From: Kuschelorhynchus macadamiae
Lineage: Eukaryota; Arthropoda; Insecta; Coleoptera; Curculionidae
Assembly: GCA_030620095.1 (NCBI GenBank)
Contig: JAUTXW010002382.1
Location: 1-64,000 of the forward strand
Reading direction: 5' to 3'
DNA: 64,000 nucleotides
Shown: piece after piece, positions 1 through 11,475 of the stretch
Position numbering within the stretch: the stretch's first letter is position 1
Layout: every line of letters starts with the position of its first letter
The notes under the pieces: model-generated
What the model was told of the DNA's origin: nothing
Databases searched by the model: none
Seen by the model: only the letters and a program-made list of their open reading frames with translations
Made by a program: the position numbers and the translations under genes

Positions 1-1690
1 ATCATTAAATTTTAGTTTGTTGTCTAGGACAAGCCCGAGACTTTTAGACGGGTTTTTAAAAGCAACAGGGTTGGTGCCGATTTCGATTTTAGTGGTGGAT
101 TCAAGACGTAAGCCTTCAGTCTCGTTACAAAATAATAATGCTGCGGATTTACTTGGGTTAATCTTAAGAAGATGTTCATTGGATTTACTGAAAAAATAGT
201 GTAAGTCACGGTTGATTTGATTGTTTGCCATTTCAGCTTGATTGGGGTTAAAAGATAGGTACATTTGAGTATCGTCTGCATAAAGTGATTTCACGAAATT
301 AAATTTGTAAATACTGTACAGAAGAGGACCGAGAACGCTGCCTTGGGGAACACCCGCTGTGATATTGAGTAAATCGGATTGTTTGCCATTCAGAATTACC
401 CTCTAGCTTATGTCCGAGAGGAAAGACGCCAACATTGCCCCCGCCGACTGGCCAAAGCCAATATATTTTAGAATAGAAAGCAATATATTATGATGAATCA
501 AGTCGAAAGCTTTTGTGTAATTTAATAGAATGAGAACAGTTGCCTGGTTAAAATCTTGTGCTCTGACAATATCATCTACAATATCGGATAAGCCAGTGGC
601 GCAACTGTACCCGGTTCTGAACCCAGATTGTTTATAAGGGATGATATTATTACATGGATACATATGAAGAAATTTGAGATTCCATTATTTTTTCCAGAAT
701 TTTGAAGAATCGACCTTAGTTGACTAAAGTCGGTAGGGTTTTTGACTTTAGCTAGTGGGATGACATGTGCTAACTTCGAATTTTTTGGAAAATATTCTTG
801 TAAAATACAACAGTTGACAGAGTGTGTTATGTATGGAATAATAATAGGACAGCATAAGAAAATTAGAGTAATATTTAGGTTATCTGGTCCGAACGACTTA
901 GACTTAATACTGAGAATAATGTTAGCTAACAGTTCTTCTGAAATGGTATTAAAATTAAATGGCACGTTTGAAAGGAGATTATTATTATAAAAATCAATTA
1001 AATCTTGTTTGGGGCCAGTACGATTTTTTGTTAATTCTGTAAAAAAATATGCTCATTTGATTTATGTTTTGAAGTTGTTCGGGAATGTTCTTGTGAAATT
1101 TGTTTAAAATATTTAATCTTTTTAATTCTGCCCATTTGTCTTTGATACTGCAATTGTGAAATTTATTGTTTAAATAAACTTTTTTTTCAGTTCTTATAGA
1201 ATTAGTCACTAAATTTCGGAGCTGCTTATAATAGTTGCAATGCTCAGTAAGTCTGGTACGTCTGAATCGATTTAAAGCCTGATTTCTAAGGTTTTTTAAA
1301 AGTCTAATGTTGTCGGTCATCCAGAGACAGTAGGGTTTATTTGAACGGTTAGCAGTTTTCAATGGGGCATGTCTATCAAACAGCTCCAGAATAGTGTCAG
1401 TGAGAAACGAAATTTTTTCATCGATATTATCTATGCTATAAATATTATTCCAAGGGGCGGTCTCCAAGTCGGCCTGAAAATAAGTCATATTAATTTGTCG
1501 CAAAGCCCTGTACTTAAAGGTATTATTATTTAGCACTGGTGAACGAAAGTCTAGAACGATGTATACTAGCAGATGGTCTGAGAGACCCGCGTCCCTGACA
1601 CCCACATCCTGCACATCTTCCGAATTGTAACATATTAAATCAGTCAAGCGGAGCTGGTACGCGAAATTCTAGTTGGCTTAGAAATTAACT
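1..1690 (-). pseudogene. Jockey-clade non-LTR retrotransposon, endonuclease/reverse transcriptase remnant
   Basis: Read on the minus strand, this is a polyprotein of a LINE-type retrotransposon that copies its RNA into DNA at a nicked target. The endonuclease tail motif SDHLLVY lies at 1559-1582, followed by a linker open from 1647 to 994. The RT domain then follows in several frames: QSGFRTGYSC near 600-640, a TKAFDLIHH block near 490-510 where the catalytic D is replaced by N, GVPQGSVLGPLLYS-like sequence near 340-365, and an intact YADDTQM at 265-282. The reading frame shifts at least twice, so it is dead. The 3' end lies beyond the left edge of the window. The endonuclease start upstream of 1690 is lost or too degraded to read. 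Identification as a Jockey/CR1-like element is secure at superfamily level; the exact clade is inference. Confidence 0.85.
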
Positions 1691-1699
1691 GACTCAGTT

Positions 1700-2230
1700 T
1701 GAAAGTGCTTAAAAAGATTATGGAAACCGCTTAAAGGGTTGTCAGTATAATGGTCCATGATCTTTGGACCCTATACTTGAATAAGCTTACCATAGGCAGA
1801 ATATTTTGTCCGAATGGCGGTTAATTCCTTTCATATATATGTCACGAGACACGCGATCTTATCCGACCTCTAATCTACCCATTATGTAGATATATATTTT
1901 ACACTTAGTTCCAGCCACTTTTGAATCAGTCATATATAGATCACCAACTTTAGCCGCGTAACTTGGCGAACGAATACGGCCGTACGGTAAAAACACATAC
2001 GTTCGCTCAGTGTGCACGTAAAGGGCAGGGAGGCCGAATACATCGTATAGTGAAGCCATATAATTTAAGTTATATGGATGCGCTAGAACACAAATAGCAT
2101 TTTCGTAAGACCACTTATGAAACTGACAAAAAACACACTGTTAACCGGGCCAGAAAACGTTATATATCACATGCGTATTGAAAACTTCAGTACTGTCGAA
2201 AAATAAAAAATATAATAATCCTACTGAACA
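1700..2230. other. Unassigned sequence with a short open frame
   Basis: No recognisable gene. A 66-codon open frame on the minus strand (1859-2059) lies in a patch richer in CpG than its surroundings, but its translation matches no family I know and it has no supporting context. It could be decayed 5' sequence of the retrotransposon to its left. Confidence 0.3.
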
Positions 2231-2261
2231 TTTTGAGTGGTCGTGGGAAAAATAGTGTAGA

Positions 2262-2402
2262 AGATATGGTCAAATAAGTGTGCAAGTTACTCGGAAACTA
2301 CTCATTGTAAAGATTTGCAGTCAAAAATTGTATAACTAAAGTGGCCAAAATATATCCTGGAAATTATTCTCGGGTTTCTAAGATGGCCGCTACGGGGCGT
2401 AA
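2262..2402 (+). repeat. Solo end of a Tc1-type element related to the one at 49.0 kb
   Basis: This stretch matches 49010-49147 in the same order: AAATAAG(T/C)GTGCAA, CTCGGAAACTACT, a shared block around GTGGCCAAA, and TTTCTAAGATGRCCGCTA followed by GGGGCGTAACAGC. In the 49-kb copy this is the 5' terminal and leader region of an intact Tc1 transposase unit. No transposase follows here, so this is a terminal fragment or a non-autonomous relative. Confidence 0.7.
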
Positions 2403-2789
2403 CAGCCATCTTGACTTTTCCCTATTAAAAGTAAAGAGTTGATGGGGGTTTCAAATGTTTTTGTAAATAAACATAAGTAACTTCAAACAGCTTGGGTACA
2501 AATCCTACTTTATTGTGATGATTGTAATTTGATATGACGCCACTAGAGGGCATTTTTCGATAATACAACAATAATAAAAAAAAACTTTATTTGCGAAAAA
2601 ATAGAAAATAACGTCCTAACAAGCTAGTGAAAGTTTTGAAAAGTTATTCAATTTTTTCTTCAAAATTTTAAACAGAAATGCTTTATTTTGAAGTTTATTC
2701 GAAAAATACTAATAAGTAAGTAATGCTAAAAGTAACTTTTAAGGAAAGGCATAATTCATGCTCAGGCGCATATTAACTATATAGCTACT

Positions 2790-3075
2790 AGTTAGTAACT
2801 AACTACGATGTTGTAACTCTAAGAAAAAACTCCGTTTTTTTTACTTTTTTATTATCCCGTATTATAAGTAAGACGCGAAGGGTGCCTGGAAAGTGCAAAT
2901 TTTCAATTTCGCCCTGTGTTTCCAAAACGAAGAAAGCCATGGTAGTTTTGTTTACGGCATCTTTCGTTTCACGAAAAAGTAGCATAGTGCCGCGAAAACA
3001 GCATCTCTCTTTCTTCTATCTATCTATAATTGATAGAGACCCTTTAAAAGTATCGAACATGGGACAACCTGTACA
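2790..3075 (-). mobile_element. Mariner-type MITE, same family as 15267-15608
   Basis: On the minus strand the element starts with TACAGGTTGTCCCATG at about 3073 and runs through the same ordered blocks as the copy at 15267: a CATGGAA-like segment, a pair of CGAAAG/ACGGCATC blocks, the CCCTGTATCTT-like block and GGTGCC. No protein is encoded; the short open frames here are accidental. The far end near 2790 is poorly defined. Confidence 0.6.
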
Positions 3076-3079
3076 TTGA

Positions 3080-3620
3080 AAGGAAAACAAAAATAGTTAC
3101 TTTAATTATAAGTTTAGTATTAATATCTTACCGAAATTAATCTCTATCCTTGAAATAGCTACGTGTTACCGGTTGCTAATTAATTATACAAGTCACTGAA
3201 ATGGGATAAAAACAGAACTTTGAAAAAAAAACATGTTTTTTTAACACGTCTGCTGACACCAACAGTCACCGATGTCCCTTGAAACAAAATATTCATTCAA
3301 CACTGCCACCAAAAAAAACGCTACATCAAAATCCAGGCGGGTTCTGTTCATGTTTTGTTTTTTGCTCTTTTTTGCCCTGTTGCAGAAATTCGATGAATGT
3401 CCCGTAGTATTTTAATTTCGCCTGGCCATAAATTTTGTATTAGTCATTGAGCTTTCCTAGTTAAACCTTTTTTATTTTAAATACACAATAAATCGGGATT
3501 TCAGTTGTTTGATTGCCATATTTTGGACAGTTTGTAAAGTGTGCTTCTAGCAGTATTCTTTTTTCAACCAATCGCGTTTACCCCGTTTATTTACAGTACA
3601 AAATTAGAATTTCTGATATA
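3080..3620. other. No gene recognised
   Basis: AT-rich sequence between two mobile elements. I see no coding frame, tRNA or terminal repeat here. Confidence 0.5.
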
Positions 3621-4014
3621 TGTACAGGGTTTTCGATTATATGTTGAACTGGGTCCACACGCTTTATTCTTAGAGGTAGAAAAAAATGTTAAATTCAAAA
3701 GAGTTTTTGCTGAACCGCCAGAATTTGCTAAAAAGAATAACAAATGGCAATTGCAAATTAAAAAATTTGAGCATCGACGTTGTTATTTTAAATGAGACAC
3801 CCTGTATATTTTTAATTTGTTGGAAAGGACATTTTTTTCTGATTTCAAAACAGATTTTTCAGATTAACGGTTATCGCATAAATTTGATCTAAAACCTGGA
3901 AAAATCAAGTGGTATGGCTCATAGTAAATTTAACATGGGCGGCTTTGATTTCAACTTTTTGATTTTAACATGGCCATTTTGTCACTGGCACCTGATTTAC
4001 TTAATTTCTTAATT

Positions 4015-5056
4015 ATGGGATATTCTGACGAAGAAAAAGCAAATATTTTGAAAAAATACTTTCGGATAAATAATTACCGTGAAACACGAAACCAATATAG
4101 AATGGCGTTGCTCCATCAACATCTGCAATCTATTATATTGTGAAAAATTTTGAAAACAGAAAGATTATCACAAAAAAGAAGAGAACAGTCACTAGAAATG
4201 AAGAAAGAGATCTATAAATATTACTACATTTTGAAGGTAATTTTTAATTATTAATTTTAAAGTAAGTTTATATTAAGTGTATTTTATAGAGAATCCAGAA
4301 CGATCAATCCCAGACCCTTGATTAAATTTGAATGAGAAAATATGGAAAGTTCACGAAACTCTAAAACAAGTATAGAGATTATAAGTTTAGGCCGGTTCGG
4401 AACTTAACAGACTTCAACAAAACACAGAGGGTTGCGTTTTGCCGAGAAATGTCGGCAAGGATGCAGGGAGATGAAAATTTCGCCAAGAAAATTATTTTTG
4501 CAGATGAAGCTATATTTTTTACTGCGTGGATGTTCAATAGGAGAAGTAAACATTTTTGGGCAAGTAGCAATCCTCAGAAGAAACAAATTGTAAAAATTCA
4601 GGGTCAAAAGTCTATTTTTGGGGCCTATAGTCATACATGGTTCTTTAAATGGCCAAAGATATTTAAATTTATTACGAAATGAGATAGAACAAGCTCTGGA
4701 GAAGTTACCTCTCCAGCTTTATATTAATATTGTTTTTCACCACGATGAGCTCATTGTCATAATGCTGTTGAAGTTACATAATACCTTAATAATAAATATG
4801 ATTTATGGATAGTGAGACACGGTGTCATAACTTGGCCTGCGAATAGCCGAGAACTTTCGCCTCTGGATTTCTTTCTTTGGAGTTACCTTAAAAATAAAGT
4901 TAACTATAATATACTATCAACGATTCGGGAATTGACTTTAAAATTGCAAGGCGAATAAATAGATTAAACAAAAATAATCCAGAGTTTACATTTCAAGCTA
5001 TAATTGGTAGATTTACAGACAACTTAGAAAAATGTCTCAGAAGTAACGGGGGTTGA
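4015..5056 (+). pseudogene. Broken mariner-like transposase with an intron
   Basis: DDE/D transposases of this kind cut and paste their own element at TA sites. The start MGYSDEEKANIL at 4015 is the N-terminal helix-turn-helix segment typical of insect mariner-like transposases. After a gap comes a VTRNEERDL block (about 4190-4225), then a 53-nt intron, then the NPERS block at about 4292. The catalytic part follows: FADEA (4496-4510) with the first Asp, NRRSKHFWAS, GPIVIHGSLNGQRYLNLLRNEI (about 4621-4690), FHHDE (second Asp, about 4735-4750), SPLDFFLWSYLKNKV (third Asp, about 4858-4900), ending at TGA 5056. Stops and frameshifts occur throughout, so it is not functional. The element's arms start directly beside the ATG. 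Confidence 0.8.
4237..4289 (+). other. Probable 53-nt spliceosomal intron inside the dead mariner-like transposase
   Basis: The coding blocks on either side join in frame only if GTAATTT...TTTTATAG is removed: LLHFE before 4236 and ENPERS after 4290 then form the usual continuous conserved segment. The length, the GT-AG ends and the T-rich acceptor fit a minimal insect intron. The equivalent region is uninterrupted in the MLEs at 19.6-21.4 kb and 36.6-37.4 kb. Confidence 0.65.
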
Positions 5057-5829
5057 ATAAACTAGATAAAATCTATTCCATAAATAATATTGTTTTTGTT
5101 TATTCATTGTTACTTCATATTTAATATCCTTGTTTCAAATTGTTTAAATAAAAAAAATATGTAGCTTCATTTTCTTCCCGGTATCAATATTAAAACATCT
5201 ATTATTATTCAGATAATAGTTTCTCATTAAACTCAATTTAAATAATTTAATATTTGTAGTAACTCCCGGACAAAATAAACGGTAAATATATGTTAAATTA
5301 TAAACATTTAGAAATGATTTTTGAATATTTTATTACTGTTATTTATTAGTAAATAAAATTAAATTAAATTACGTCTATGCAGTAAAATAATTGCTTTCTC
5401 ATTGTCAGAAGACCCTGTAATTAAGAAATTAAGTAAATCAGGTGTCCAAAACCAGTGGCCATGTTAAAATAAAAACAATTGAAATCAAAGCCGCCTATGT
5501 TTTTTACTATGAGCCAGTGCACTTGATTTTTCCAGGTTTTAGACCAAATTTATGCGATAACCGTTAGTCTGAACATAGAAGTATATATTTTTGAAATCTG
5601 AGAAAAAAATTCTTCAACGAATTAAAAATATACAGGGTGTCTCATATAAAGTAACAAACTCGATGCTCAATTATTTAATTTACAATTGCCACTTGTTATT
5701 CTTTTTAGCAAATTCTGGGGGCTTAGATATAACCCAACAACTTTGGAATTTAACATTTTTTTTTATCTCTAAAAACAAAGCGTGTGTCCCCCGTTCAAAA
5801 TATAACCGAAAACCCTGTACGAACATATT

Positions 5830-8400
5830 TCTACAGATATTAAAAAAAGTTAAATACAAAAATGTGCGATTTTTTCCTTCATAGTATACTTTAAAACATA
5901 AAAATTTCTTGTCCTCAGAGCGACTTCAAATTTTAGTCAAAAATTAAGGGTCATATCGAGATGGCATGGTAATATTCTGGTAAGAATCCATTATGCCGGA
6001 ACAAGATGACGGCCTAGTGAAACGTTAAAAGAATTATTAATAATATTTTGGTATGAATATAAGATAACAAAAGAAAATGGCGGCCTAATAAAATATTTAA
6101 AAAATCGGTATGAAAAAAACTACTCATTAGATTAATTTCTGATTTTGTGCAAGTATTAATGTAATATAGAGATAAACTAGTAAAGGTGTGGTACGAATTC
6201 AAGATGGCGAAACAAAATAGCCTTAAATCTTAAATGTTATGTAGGGATATACTGGTGCGAACATACGTAACAAAATAGCGGTGTGTGTTATTGTAAAAAC
6301 TACCTACTTATTGAATTTAATTAAATAAAATTGTGGCCAAAAACCAAGTGTGGCGTAGGTAGAAACTGCTAAAATATTGGTAGGAATCCAATATGATGCA
6401 ACAAAATGGCTCCCTATAAAAATATTTGCAAAGATAGTATATATGTGTTACTAAATGACTATGTACTGAACTCAATTGGGTCATATTTCACTATTTTTTA
6501 TAAAAGGAAAGATTTGTAACGAGGAATATTCTGGGTAAAGAAAATTCTAAAGTTGCTGCTATATAAAACTTTAACTTCCAATTTTTATTCCAAACATTAA
6601 CACCTAGACTAAAATGTTACAGTATTGGTTTTAAATCTCAGAAAAATATATTTATAAATACTTGGTAGTAATCTTATACTAATGTGCTGTAAGCTACAAC
6701 CTATTGCTATTCAAATATTATAACGCATTAAGGCCAAAGTTTTTTTTATCAACTGCAACTACACCTAGTTTTATCTTGTCCAGAGGAATAACATTTTTCG
6801 TTTGCCTGTACCTTCTCTATGTTCATACATTTGATACCGGTTATATTAATGAAGAAACCTGTTTCACCGCTAACATCAGTTCACCATTTTTATGTTTTCC
6901 CGAAGCATTTCTTGCCCGGTCATATCTTTTTGATTTCTATGATCAGCCGTAATAAATCTTTTTGTCTAGATCTCAGCATGGTTATGTCCCTTCTTTTGAT
7001 TTGTAAACAGAATTAAACAAAGTTGTGTCTATGGTGGGAAATGAATTATTTATAAAGAAATAATCTGTATACAAAAATTGAAAAAGCTACACGCAAAAAC
7101 CTTTCAATTGAGCACTTAATCCTACTTCTGATTGTAGGAATAATTAGTATAGTGTAAAAAATTAAATTTTAAATTTAAGAAAATAACAGATATAGTTAAT
7201 AGTATCTTACCAAAAACTCTCTCTTAAAAACTGCGCCAATTTACTATTTCTACGGAACGATTGTAACATAAAAAGGTAAAGAAAATTCACAAAGTTAAAA
7301 AGGTATTAGATTATTTAGCAGTTAAAATTTAGAGTGTTTCATATCATACTTTAAGTATATTTTTTAGATCCCTCGAAAAAGGAAAGTATTGTAGTCTTGA
7401 CAGATTTGAGATTTTCCCAGATCTTTACGATTCAGGTCCTCTAGATACCGAAAAACATTTTTTCTCAATTCCGTCGTGTCTGCCTGCCTATCTGTCGGTC
7501 TGTCTGTTCGCAGCATAGTTAAAAAACCACTTAACCAATTGATTTCAAATTTTGGTCACAATCCATTATAGCAAACAAAATAACGGCCTAGTGAGATGTT
7601 AAAAAATTATTACCAAAGTTTACAGAATTAAATATACGTTGCCTCACTCGACGGCAGAACTTTGATATTCCCAGACTAAAGCGTGCCGGCCCGGTCCACA
7701 TCGGTTGTAAAAATTCTGCTGTTACCGGGCTCTTTTAAAAGTAGTTTGGCTCCCCGTCGGGAATATTTCTATACCAGGCAATTTCTAAAAGTATACACAA
7801 TAATTATTATGGGCAAAATTTACTAAATTGAAATAATGTTGTGGTGTTAATTAGTTAGTTACATTTTACAATTACAATTTTAAACGTTATTTAAATAGTC
7901 AGAAATTATTATTACGTTTTACCTGCTGACTGCTGAATTTTAAAATAAATATGCTTAAATGTATGATGAAGGAATGTTCATGCTAAAATTTAAAATTTAG
8001 GATTCGTGATTCGTGTTTACATGAACAGCCTTAACCGGCTTACCATGAATATTAGTAGTTAGCGAAGACAGCAGGTAAACCGGGCCACTAGTGTCGAAGA
8101 GTTGGGTTTTAACTTATTATGATTCACAACATGGCAGAGAAATACTATGAAACATTCCACACGACTTTCTGATATAAAAAAAAAGTCATCTGTCATTTTC
8201 ACAGTTTGGACATACTGCCGAATTTTCACGGTTTGAAAGCGTGAGAAACTACCTAAGTAACTGATTGATTTCAAATTGTGCCATAACTAGTTGTGGAATA
8301 GAGATGAACCAATAAAATTGTGGTACTAATTTAAATCAATCTTTCAGGATTTACATACCTACATAGAGACTTAGAGAAGTCTCTATTCAGACGCGAGAAA
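5830..8400. repeat. Diverged copies of a modular dispersed repeat
   Basis: No gene. Stretches at about 5925-6470, 7365-7640 and 8090-8340 are decayed copies of a repeat whose modules include a GATTT...CAGATCTTTACG head, a TTTTCTCAATTCCGTC block followed by a GTCTGTC-rich run, a GCATA(A/G)(C/T)TAAAAAACTACTTA block, and repeated phrases like CAAAATGGCGGCCTAATAAA. The same modules recur at 10.0-11.4, 12.09-12.26, 14.19-14.6, 29.16-29.77 and 47.82-48.0 kb. The section 6480-7360 shows nothing I can name. Confidence 0.6.
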
Positions 8401-8407
8401 GAAATCT

Positions 8408-8441
8408 TCGAAAATGCCAAATGTGATTTTGGCGAAACGTC
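8408..8441 (+). ncRNA. Degenerate hammerhead-ribozyme-like motif in a PLE pLTR
   Basis: A stem-II helix GCCAAA/TTTGGC (8416-8421 with 8428-8433, 6-nt loop) is followed directly by GAAACGTC, which matches the GAAA strand, a minimal stem III and a GTC cleavage triplet. The opposite core strand (TTCGAAAA) departs from CTGATGA at several positions, so activity is unlikely. Hammerhead motifs are known in PLE pLTRs. Confidence 0.45.
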
Positions 8442-8497
8442 AGCAAAACTGTTCTTTTTAGAACGACAGTAGTGAACGGATGTACACCCGGAATGAA

Positions 8498-8830
<333 letters not shown>

Positions 8831-8850
8831 AAAAAGTCAGACACCAATTA

Positions 8851-9126
8851 AAAAACAATCAAACGTAGTTTACAGTCATTACACAATACCTATCAAATAG
8901 ACTAAATGGGCATAAATATACAAAAAATGCCTCCACAGCACTACATAAACACGAAAGAGATATGGAACATGAATTTAGTTTTTCGGGTACAACGGTCTGA
9001 TCAAAAGAACAACATTACCATAAACTGACATTCAAAGAAATGGTCGAGATAGAAAAAGAAAAAATTATAGTAAACGATCGGAAAGACATGGACAATCTCA
9101 GCCAAATATATCACAGTCTAATTTAA
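8851..9126 (+). pseudogene. GIY-YIG endonuclease C-terminus of a Penelope-like element
   Basis: The translation has the order of conserved blocks that ends PLE polyproteins: RLNGHKYTKN, TALHKHERDMEHEF, a YHKLTFKEMVEI block and NDRKDMDNLSQIYHSLI before a stop at 9124-9126. The GIY-YIG strand itself is upstream of what survives. One internal stop (after GTTV) and a stop near 8867 show it is dead. In intact elements this domain nicks the target site so the RT can prime. Confidence 0.75.
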
Positions 9127-9483
9127 TTCAATTGTTATAAAATATTTCCATCAATCATAAATACATACTGCATACTGTCAGACTCACACAAATACTTTTA
9201 AAACAACCCGTATCCACCAATAGTTCTACAATGTAAATATAATCAAAAAAACTAAATGATATATATATAAAAAAAAACAATAGAATTCTTTAACCAGTGT
9301 ATCACTTACCTCCACACCGCCAAGCAAGGCAAAATAACATCTTTCTCAAGGTATGTACTGTACTATTTTAAGTAAATGTTTTAATAATTTTAATGCGTGC
9401 AGTTATACCTAATTGTTTTTATTTTTTAACTTGCATATATACACTTTCTGTATTTAATTTTTAGATGTGCAGAAATACATATT

Positions 9484-9512
9484 TTGAAAAAGCCTGAAAT
9501 GGACAGGCGAAT
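9484..9512 (+). ncRNA. Degenerate hammerhead-like motif in the second pLTR
   Basis: A 5-bp stem GCCTG/CAGGC (9492-9496 with 9504-9508, 7-nt loop) lies between TTGAAAAA and GAAT, the positions of the CTGATGA and GAAA core strands. Both core strands are mutated. Its place just before the PLE tail supports the reading. Confidence 0.4.
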
Positions 9513-9572
9513 ATTCAATTAAAGGTTTTTTGTTTCAATCCACGAACCTAATCCCAAGAAAGTACTTGATAT

Positions 9573-9575
<3 letters not shown>

Positions 9576-9642
<67 letters not shown>
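9576..9642. repeat. (TA)n microsatellite
   Basis: Uninterrupted TA dinucleotides directly downstream of the PLE tail. Confidence 0.97.
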
Positions 9643-9644
<2 letters not shown>

Positions 9645-11475
9645 TAATGCCTTTTTCCAAGCTTGACCTGCAATTTATTTTTGGTTAGACTAAGTTTTAA
9701 TTACTATAAATCATTATCAATACCATGTCATATAAATATTGCATTGCAAATTCAGGTATTCTCTACATTGAATTAACATTTTAAAAAATTGAATACATAC
9801 ATTGAACATTTAAAAAACGATATGTTGCCTATCATTCAACTTTCACAATCATTCATTGAACCAATATTTTCACTAGACATTTTATTAATTTAGACAAAAC
9901 ACGAATCACAATTTTTCATAACACACCCTATACGTTGGACTGCAAACGAATTTAAACTAGACTCAGAGACAGTGAGTACACGTATAGCAGAGAATTTAGA
10001 CTGGCACCAGTCTAGCGGGTAGACGGGGAGTCGATGGGTGTATTTTGACGGCCGACCAGAGTGACCCAGCTTATATTTAATTCTGTAAACTTTGTTATTA
10101 CTAAAGAACTGCTAATGGAATTTGTTTCAAATTGTACACAAAAAACAAAATGGCTGCTAAATAAAGTATTTAAAAATTCGGTCTGAAAAAACAACCTAAT
10201 GGACTGATTTCAAATAGCGTGCTAAAACTAACTGTAGTATAGAGATGAACTAGTAAAATTTTGGTACTAATTCAAAATAGAGGAACGTGAAAAAATCACC
10301 CTCTCAGATTTTACATTTCTTCGCGTTTTAGTGTCCCTAGATACCAAAAAATACGGTTTATCAATTCCGTGGGGCCGCCTCACATTAAAGCGGATATATG
10401 GAATATGTTGGACATCCCAATTAACAGCAAATGTATCTTCAAAAATCAAATTAAAGGCAAGTGACGTTATTATGTTCACTAAGATGTATTAAATAATATA
10501 AAATTCGCATATAATAACTAATGGAAAGAATACTATACAGGGTAAATTAAATGTTAAAAGCTAATAAAGTTAGAATGTGATTCAATCAAAAAACAATAAA
10601 TGAACAAACCCTACTGGGATTATTTTTAGCCGTAATATCATTTGGGATGAGCGCATTTTGCATTTTGCTAGTAGTGTAATTATGTTATATAATCATTTAA
10701 CGATATATACAGTGTGAAATAATAGTACAAAAGGGTCATGTTTCTTATAATATTTGTTCTAGTAAATATTGAACCCTCAAATTTAAAGCGCATATAGTAA
10801 AGTTAAGAACCTTATGAAACAAGAATGTGATTATAAAAATATACAGGGTGTAATAAATAAAATAAATATTCCATATAACGAAAAACTAAGATTGGTGATA
10901 AAATCGCTTTGTCTGTCGATCTGTCCATCGATCTGTCGGTCTGCCTGTTCCCGGCATAACTAAAAACTACTTCCGATTGACTTCAAATTTTGGTCAAACA
11001 TTAAGGGTGATGACCTGGTAACATTTTGACGAAAATCCAATTTGGAAAAACAAAATGCCGTCGTAGTGATATGTTAAAAAAAATTATTACTAAAAAACTG
11101 CTCATTCAATATATCCTAAATTTTGCACAAAAATCAAGTATTATGTAGGAATCAACTGGTAAAAAACATGGTACGAATCGAAGATGGCGGAATCAAATGA
11201 CGGCTTAATAAAATATTTAAAAACTGAACCTGTAAAAACTACTTAATGGACTTATTTCAAGTTGTGTGTTATCACTAATTGTGATATAGAAATGAATTGG
11301 CAAAATTGCAGGTTTTACATATCTAGATGCTAAAAGATATGTCTTGTCAAATCCATTTGTCTGTCAGCTCGCGGAGTAGCTAAAAAAACTACTTACCCCA
11401 TTGACTTTGACAAATTTTGCACAAAAATCAGGAAATCAACCTGTAATATTTTGGTATGAATCCAAGACAGCTAAA
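9643..11475. repeat. Modular dispersed repeat copies and TIR-like heads; no gene
   Basis: Copies of the modular repeat described at 5.8-8.4 kb occupy about 10060-10480 and 10905-11430, with recurring AAGATGGCGGA and CTAATAAAATATTTAAAAA phrases. Between them TATACAGGG-like heads occur at about 10536, 10708 and 10844 in the same orientation, each resembling a mariner terminus. 9643-10000 shows nothing I can identify. Confidence 0.5.

Larger units (their letters stand above)
3623..5819 (+). mobile_element. Mariner-like element with long terminal inverted repeats
   Basis: The two ends are inverted copies of each other. The left arm (3623-4020) starts TACAGGGTTTTCG and the right arm (5411-5819) ends with its complement, CCGAAAACCCTGTA. 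The arms keep matching inward for about 400 bp, through the GATAACCGTTA and ACCTGATTTACTTAATTTC blocks. Between them is a broken plus-strand mariner-like transposase. Each arm also holds an internal TIR-like head, TACAGGGTGTCTCAT, facing the outer TACAGGG end about 185 bp away, as if a MITE had been absorbed before the arms were duplicated. Confidence 0.85.
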
